Shown here: positions 59,316 through 64,000 of the stretch, in pieces
How the letters are laid out: the number at the start of each line of letters is the position of its first letter
Numbering within the stretch: the stretch's first letter is position 1
Source: Picocystis sp. L7
Lineage: Eukaryota > Chlorophyta > Picocystophyceae > Picocystales > Picocystaceae
Direction of reading: 5' to 3'
Length of the DNA stretch: 64,000 bases
NCBI GenBank assembly: GCA_020975725.1
Contig: QXJR01000007.1
Location: 124,001-188,000 of the forward strand
The notes under the pieces: model-generated
Seen by the model: the letters and a program-made list of their open reading frames with translations, nothing else
Databases searched by the model: none
What the model was told of the DNA's origin: nothing
Program-made: the position numbers and the translations under genes

Positions 59316-60926
59316 TTATTTCATCTTCCGTAGGTCCAAATCTGCAAGTGCACCGTAAACAACGTTGGCGTGGGGTTCGAGCGCTTGTCTTGGCAACGAC
59401 GTCGCAACGCCGACGGTGAATGCCCCTGCAGCCTTTCCAGCCTTCAGCCCCAGAACGGCATCTTCAACAATGAGTGCAGTGCTTGGATCTACGCAGCGCA
59501 CACGCCTCATGGCTTCAAGGTACACGTCTGGCGCAGGCTTTCCTCGTGGCACAGTCTTGGCACTGACGATGCATTCGGCATCGAAGAGATGGTAAATGCC
59601 TGCCTTTTCGAGATTCATCCGGATTTTTGCCGGGCTCCCTGAGGATCCCACTGCGATGGACAACCCGAGCGCTCGGGCTTGTCGGATGAGACCTTCCACA
59701 CCCGGGAAGGCTTGGATGCCATGTGTTTCAGCAATTTGGGCGTAAAGGACATCCTTGACGTCGCCGATCTGCTTTGCTAGCGCTTCTTGGTCGTTCCAGC
59801 TGGGATCGTTGCTGCAGTACGTCTGGCGGTAATACGCCACGGTTGCACGGACGTCCATGCCGAACAGCGGCACGAAGTCTTCTGGAAACCGGTGCGGTGG
59901 ATCGAAGCCTGTCACCTGCTTCACGGCAAGGCGAAGAGCTTCGCACGAGACGCGCTCCGAGTCCACCAGAACGCCGTCGCAGTCGAAGATGAGGTGTCGG
60001 AATCGCGTGGGCACGTCCCGGATTGGCGCTCCTACCGCGACGACGTTTCGCGTCGGCTCGTCGATTTTGCTTCGCAACAGCTGGAAGGCCGGTCGGATCC
60101 AAGCACCGCAGTTGCACTGCGCGCCACTCCAATCGAACGAGCCGAGACGCGCACGACAGGACGGACAGTGCAGTTTGCCTCGCACTTCGCCGTCCGCTGC
60201 TTTGTCCATCCACGCCAGCGGTTCGACGAACACCGACCAGCAGGAAGTCGTCCCTCCTGCGCCACGGTTTCGCTGGTCCTCTTTGGCACGCTTGCGCCAC
60301 GCGAAGGCATCGGCGCCGGATCCTGCTTCGTGTTCCAGCACCGATCCGGAATCTGCGATCGCTCTCCGACAGGATTTGCAGCGGTACAGCAATCGGTTCG
60401 CAGCCGCCGGACCGTGTGGATCGCGAAGCGTTGCGTGCCAGTCGAGGTTGTCCTGTTGGGCCAATTGTGCAGCACGATGGGAACGATACGCGACGTTCTC
60501 CTCGTCCAGTTTGCAACCCATGCGTCGAAAGAGCTCCAGCTGTCGCATGAAACCGTCGTTGGGACAAGCTTGTGGACGCACCTGGCGGATGCGCGTCAAG
60601 GCGGCGTCCAAGGACAGGTCCTCGGTGCGCATCAGGTGTGCCACCACGACTGCCGTGCTCCTGGACACTCCAGCCGCGCAGTGTACGAGCACGTTTCGCC
60701 CACGTTCGATTTGCTTCTCCAGGAAATCGCAGCACATCGGCAGCTGCGTCAACAAGTCGGCATCTTCCAGGTCCAGGAGGGACACCTTCAGCACCTGTTC
60801 TTCCGGCAGCGGCAGATCCAGCGGCACACCCACCGACACCACCGCCGTGGCGCCTTCCTTCAACGCATCAAGCACGTCCTCCTGCGCCCCCAGAAGCACG
60901 TTCTGCGCCACGCGAGACCACGGCAT
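59316..60926 (-). CDS. YVH1/DUSP12-type phosphatase fused to HAD hydrolase
   Basis: A 536-residue fusion in one frame. Residues 1-140 are a dual-specificity phosphatase with the HCX5R loop HCAAGVSRS (H82, C83, R89). Residues about 180-275 carry paired cysteines (C183/C186, C254/C257, C271/C273) like the zinc domain of YVH1/DUSP12, which releases Mrt4 during 60S ribosome maturation. From about 308 a full HAD hydrolase follows: DCDGVLVD (D315, D317), GSSGSP, GKPAPDVY and EDAVLG, with a cap domain between motifs I and II. It resembles sugar-phosphate or phosphoglycolate phosphatases. The ATG at 60926 avoids overlap with the divergent U5-40K gene. Confidence 0.88.
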   Translation of the reverse strand: MPWSRVAQNVLLGAQEDVLDALKEGATAVVSVGVPLDLPLPEEQVLKVSLLDLEDADLLTQLPMCCDFLEKQIERGRNVLVHCAAGVSRSTAVVVAHLMRTEDLSLDAALTRIRQVRPQACPNDGFMRQLELFRRMGCKLDEENVAYRSHRAAQLAQQDNLDWHATLRDPHGPAAANRLLYRCKSCRRAIADSGSVLEHEAGSGADAFAWRKRAKEDQRNRGAGGTTSCWSVFVEPLAWMDKAADGEVRGKLHCPSCRARLGSFDWSGAQCNCGAWIRPAFQLLRSKIDEPTRNVVAVGAPIRDVPTRFRHLIFDCDGVLVDSERVSCEALRLAVKQVTGFDPPHRFPEDFVPLFGMDVRATVAYYRQTYCSNDPSWNDQEALAKQIGDVKDVLYAQIAETHGIQAFPGVEGLIRQARALGLSIAVGSSGSPAKIRMNLEKAGIYHLFDAECIVSAKTVPRGKPAPDVYLEAMRRVRCVDPSTALIVEDAVLGLKAGKAAGAFTVGVATSLPRQALEPHANVVYGALADLDLRKMK

Positions 60927-61148
60927 GCGGCTGCGACGCCGCGGCTGTCCACTGCCATCGCTCCGATCCCCACCGACCCCCCGCCCTTCTTGGAATTCCA
61001 CCCCATCCTTTTGCGGTCCTCCCTGAGCTTTGCCCAGGGTTGTGGACCGCGAAACTCGGAGGGACCGTGTGGACCGTGAAATATCGCGGTCTTCGATCGG
61101 TCTTGGAGTGAGGAGGGAAGGAGACGGCGCCACCACTTGTCCGACGCG
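60927..61148. promoter_or_regulatory. Bidirectional promoter, phosphatase fusion / U5-40K
   Basis: 222 bp between divergent ATGs. The 14-mer TGTGGACCGYGAAA occurs at 61041-61054 and 61068-61081 in the same orientation, 27 bp apart start to start. Confidence 0.55.
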
Positions 61149-62367
61149 ATGGAAGGTGGCAAGCGCACCGCGAGCAGAGAGGGAGGAGATGCCGGCGCTG
61201 TGGTGGCCACCAAGAAGCAGAGAACGGAGGAAAAGGGGGAGGAGGAACGCACGGTCTGGGAGAAGAAGGTTCGTGCCTCGAAAACGAAGGCTTGCCTGCG
61301 AAACGTTCGTGTGGAACGCACACTGACGGTGTTCTCGGCCGCTGAAAACGCAGGGGATATTGAGGACTTCGAAGCTGGATGCACCCACCATGCTTCTCAC
61401 AGGACACCAGGTGCGTGGAAGAATAGAACCTGGATCGAGGCGGGCGAGACGTGCGACGAACGAGTGCTGACGAACCGCGGGATAGGACGAAATCTTCGGA
61501 ATCCGGTTCTCACCGCAAGGCGAAGTCGTCGCCTCTGGATCCAAGGACAAGCACGTGTTCCTCTGGAAGGTGTATGGAGAATGCGACAACTTCATGGTTC
61601 TCAAAGGGCACAAAAACGCCATCCTCGAACTCAGCTGGACGACGGATGGAGAGAAGATCCTCACTGCGTCGGCAGACAAGACGGCAAGGCTGTGGGACGT
61701 CGAGGTGGGCGCACAGATAAAGAACTTGAAAGGACACACGGCGATCGTCAACAGCTGCAGCCCGGCGAGGAGGGGCCCTCCCCTGGTGGCCACCTGCGCC
61801 GACGACGGCGCGGCGAAGCTCTGGGACCTGCGTGCCAGGGGTGCTGCGCACACGTTCCAGCAGAAGTTCCCGCTCACCTCCATCACCTTCTCCGATGCAG
61901 GGGAGAAATTGTACACAGGAGGCCTCGAAGGAGTGGTCGGGATTTGGGATATTAGGAAGAGCGACTCAATGACGTCATTGGGAAACCATCAGGACACCAT
62001 CACAGGGCTGAGCCTCAGTGCAGATGGCACGCACCTGCTTTCGAATTCCATGGATTGTACGCTCAAAGCTTGGGACGTCCGACCATACGCTGAGGGGGAT
62101 CGTTGCACCCGCACTTTCAGTGGCCATGCTCATGGCTTCGAGCAGAATCTGCTCCGATGTGCATGGTCACCAGACGGGAGTCGCGTGACCTGTGGCAGTT
62201 CCGATTGCTTGGTTTACGTCTGGGACTTCAGCTCCGGCAAGCTTGTGTATCGGCTGCCGGGTCATTCAGGGTCCGTGAATGAGGTAGTCTTTCACCCGCT
62301 GGAACCAATCGTCGGCTCTTGCAGTTCGGATAGACAAATATACCTCGGAGAAATCGAAGAAGATTAA
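61149..62367 (+). CDS. SNRNP40: U5 snRNP 40 kDa WD-repeat protein
   Basis: A three-exon gene: 61149-61268, 61354-61410 and 61486-62367, for 352 residues. Exon 1 gives a basic, charged N-terminus. Exon 2 is only 57 bp and encodes SKLDAPTMLLTGHQ. Exon 3 has the rest of a seven-bladed WD40 propeller, with KHVFLWKVYGECDN, LKGHKNA, HTAIVNSCSPARRGPPLV, NLLRCAWSPDGSRV, SNSMDCTLKAWDVRPYA and VFHPLEPIVGSCSSD. All blocks match plant and human U5-40K in order. The protein binds PRP8 in the U5 snRNP. AATAAA lies just after the stop (62370-62375). It converges on uL3m, 56 bp apart. Confidence 0.92.
61269..61353 (+). other. Intron 1 of U5-40K, 85 bp
   Basis: Donor AAG|GTTCGT, acceptor AACGCAG|GGGATA, phase 0. 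CTGAC lies at 61323-61327. Confidence 0.75.
61411..61485 (+). other. Intron 2 of U5-40K, 75 bp
   Basis: Donor CACCAG|GTGCGT, acceptor GGGATAG|GACGAA, phase 0. CTGAC lies at about 61467-61471. The join gives an uninterrupted first WD blade. Confidence 0.8.
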
Positions 62368-62423
62368 AGAATAAAATTTCATCAGCCCAAGGGCTCCTTG
62401 GTTATTTTTACGCCCATTTTGAT

Positions 62424-63332
62424 TTATCCTATCGCAGCTTCGTACGGGTCAGGTCCAACGTCTGCCACAGCAACGGAGAGTTCGTCTTCTTGATTCGGGA
62501 TGTAGGTGGGAAATGGAGGGTTCAACCTTAGATGCTCTCCCTCCCAAAGCTTGCGAATCGCATCCTTCACCAATACAAAATTCCCCTTGTGTCCGGGCAC
62601 CTGTCCGACCACGTACAGGAGATTTCTAGAGGGGTCCACTTGGTACACCATCACGTTCTGCACCGTTCTCCTATCATTCCCCATTTGTCCTGCCATTTTT
62701 TTGCCCTTGAACACCTTCCCTGGATCCTGGCACTGCCCGGTGGATCCGTGCGATCGATGTGCTAGACTCACTCCATGCGTCGCGGGGAGTCCTTTGAAAC
62801 CATGCCTTTTCATCGGGCCTTGGAAACCTTTCCCAATCGTGGTGCCCGTGACATCAACGTGCTGCCCGGCCACGAAGTGTGCCGCATTGATCTCTGTGCC
62901 CACGGGCAAAAGAGCATCTCGGGTGACTTGGAACTCCGCCAGCTTCCTCTTGATGGGCACTTGTTGCTTGGCGTAATGTCCCAGGAGTGCCCTGGGGACT
63001 TGCTTCTTCTTCTTGCTCCCTATGCCCACCTGGAGGGAATTGAACCCGTGCTTTTCCTCCGTCTTCATCTGCGTCACGTGGCACTCGTCGATCCACAGCA
63101 CGGTGATCGGTCTTCTCACTCCCCATTTGTCCCAGAGGCTCATCATCCCGCACTTGACCGCCACTACGCCGCACCGTCTTGAATCTGGCGACCAAGGACG
63201 CGGTTCAAGCGGCACTTGGGGCGGTCCCGCCTCTTCCAGCACCTCCCCAGCTTCCACGGCCAGGTTTTGGGATCCGATCCATCGCCTGGCGCATGCGTTA
63301 CGTGCGTTCGCGAGCAGGCGACGTGCGAGCAT
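62424..63332 (-). CDS. Mitochondrial ribosomal protein uL3m
   Basis: A 302-residue L3 of the bacterial/organellar type. The ATG at 63332 begins an Arg/Ala-rich presequence (MLARRLLANARNACARRW). The conserved core follows: GMMSLWDKWGVRRPITVLWI, then the central loop GTTIGKGFQGPMKRHGFKGLPATHG (a span with the conserved Gly-rich turns), HRSHGSTG and KMAGQMGN. L3 sits near the peptidyl-transferase centre of the large subunit. Mitochondrial rather than plastid targeting is inferred from the presequence. The longer upstream frame is not used. Confidence 0.9.
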   Translation of the reverse strand: MLARRLLANARNACARRWIGSQNLAVEAGEVLEEAGPPQVPLEPRPWSPDSRRCGVVAVKCGMMSLWDKWGVRRPITVLWIDECHVTQMKTEEKHGFNSLQVGIGSKKKKQVPRALLGHYAKQQVPIKRKLAEFQVTRDALLPVGTEINAAHFVAGQHVDVTGTTIGKGFQGPMKRHGFKGLPATHGVSLAHRSHGSTGQCQDPGKVFKGKKMAGQMGNDRRTVQNVMVYQVDPSRNLLYVVGQVPGHKGNFVLVKDAIRKLWEGEHLRLNPPFPTYIPNQEDELSVAVADVGPDPYEAAIG

Positions 63333-63573
63333 CGCGACGCCGAACCCTACGACGATGCCGTCGGCAAGCCACCTCAATGGTTCACACCCACATCCGAGCC
63401 GATGATATCCGTATCGGTTCGTCCGGACGGATGTGGAAGGGGGGGGGGTCGAGACGGTCGGATGGAGGGATCTTCGGAGTGCAGGACACGTGTGGGAAGC
63501 TCGATGGACGGGTTTGGAGATTCCCAGGCGAGGAGCAGCATCCAGCTGGATTGGCGGGGATCTCGGAGATGCG

Positions 63574-64000
63574 ATGGGCCCCGCGAAGCTGGGAGATAAG
63601 ACCGGTGCGTGCACGCCAGGGGAGTTGGGCGAGAGGCGACGGGCAGCCGACCTCAGCCGCTGTTTCACCCCCAAGATGCCCATCCCCAACCTGCATCCGG
63701 CCCAACCAGAGGACGACATGGTCCATCACGTGCCACCCGGTGCCCATCCACGGTGGGAGCTGCCCAGGCTGGCGGCCGCTTTCCCGCCAGAATCGACCCT
63801 GGGGTGCATGGATGGGCTCCGTCTCCCCAGGAACGAGATCTGGGGGGAATCCAAACCGATACGCAGGACACGTGTCGTTGTTGGAGGGAAGGAAAGGTGG
63901 GGGACGACGACGTCCGAGCCGGGATGGGGAAACGGTTGCCGGTGGTATCTGTCCGGTTTGGACGGAAGAACTGGGCGATGGAAGATGGACGTGGACCGGG
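63574..64000 (+). CDS. Partial open frame at the right edge, unknown
   Basis: An ATG at 63574 starts a frame that stays open for at least 142 codons to the end of the window; an internal ATG is at 63676. Segments such as PRWELPRLAAAFPPES and CMDGLRLPRNEIWGES read like protein, but I recognise no family. It would be divergent from uL3m with a 241 bp promoter, which fits the pattern of the region. GC-rich chance frames are common here, so support is modest. Confidence 0.35.
   Translation, partial: MGPAKLGDKTGACTPGELGERRRAADLSRCFTPKMPIPNLHPAQPEDDMVHHVPPGAHPRWELPRLAAAFPPESTLGCMDGLRLPRNEIWGESKPIRRTRVVVGGKERWGTTTSEPGWGNGCRWYLSGLDGRTGRWKMDVDR

Noticed and set aside
60927-61916. N-terminal 330-residue extension of the phosphatase-HAD protein
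   Set aside because: It would overlap the exons of U5-40K on the other strand, and its translation has no conserved feature.

Overview
This window is nuclear DNA from a compact, photosynthetic eukaryote, most likely a small green alga. Plastid functions are present: lycopene beta-cyclase, two proteins with twin-arginine thylakoid-lumen signals, and a plant-type dehydroquinate dehydratase-shikimate dehydrogenase fusion. Several proteins match land-plant forms in particular: PEX12, a luminal C2H2 membrane protein, a sterol dehydrogenase fused to a reticulon domain, and a CID5/6/7-like PAM2-CUE-Smr protein. Mitochondrial genes (SUV3, uL3m) and organellar tRNA genes (MnmE, IleRS) are also present. 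The exact class cannot be read from the window; a prasinophyte-grade green alga is an inference.

Genes are dense and mostly intronless, and neighbours usually alternate between convergent and divergent. Convergent 3' ends are often only 5 to about 110 bp apart, and divergent starts share short promoters. I could place seven introns of 73 to 215 bp, in RPC3 (1), the sterol dehydrogenase-reticulon gene (3), La (1) and the U5-40K gene (2). All seven are GT-AG and carry CTGAC shortly before the acceptor. AATAAA often overlaps or closely follows the stop codon.

Layout: 0-11 kb has TFB5, MnmE, an LPEAT/LPCAT-like acyltransferase, VPS18, a luminal zinc-finger protein and a SUGP1-like G-patch protein. 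12-24 kb has organellar IleRS, ARP6, two lumenal proteins, a bicupin, lycopene cyclase and a GT2 glycosyltransferase. 24-38 kb has ALG9, RPC3/GPN1, SUV3/INO80C, PEX12, the sterol dehydrogenase-reticulon fusion and an SDR. A minisatellite and an apparently whole, young Copia LTR element lie at 37.9-43.5 kb, upstream of the golgin CASP. 45-64 kb has DHQ-SDH, a plastid J protein, a CID-like protein, a J-like membrane protein, La, a secreted HAD-like protein, telomerase reverse transcriptase (TERT), a YVH1-type phosphatase fused to a HAD hydrolase, U5-40K, uL3m and a partial frame at the right edge.

I found no operon-like system, CRISPR array, rRNA or confident tRNA. The most noteworthy items are the phosphatase-HAD fusion, the reticulon fusion split over four exons, the uniform branch-point motif, a single-exon TERT close to La, and the shared promoter of RPC3 and GPN1.
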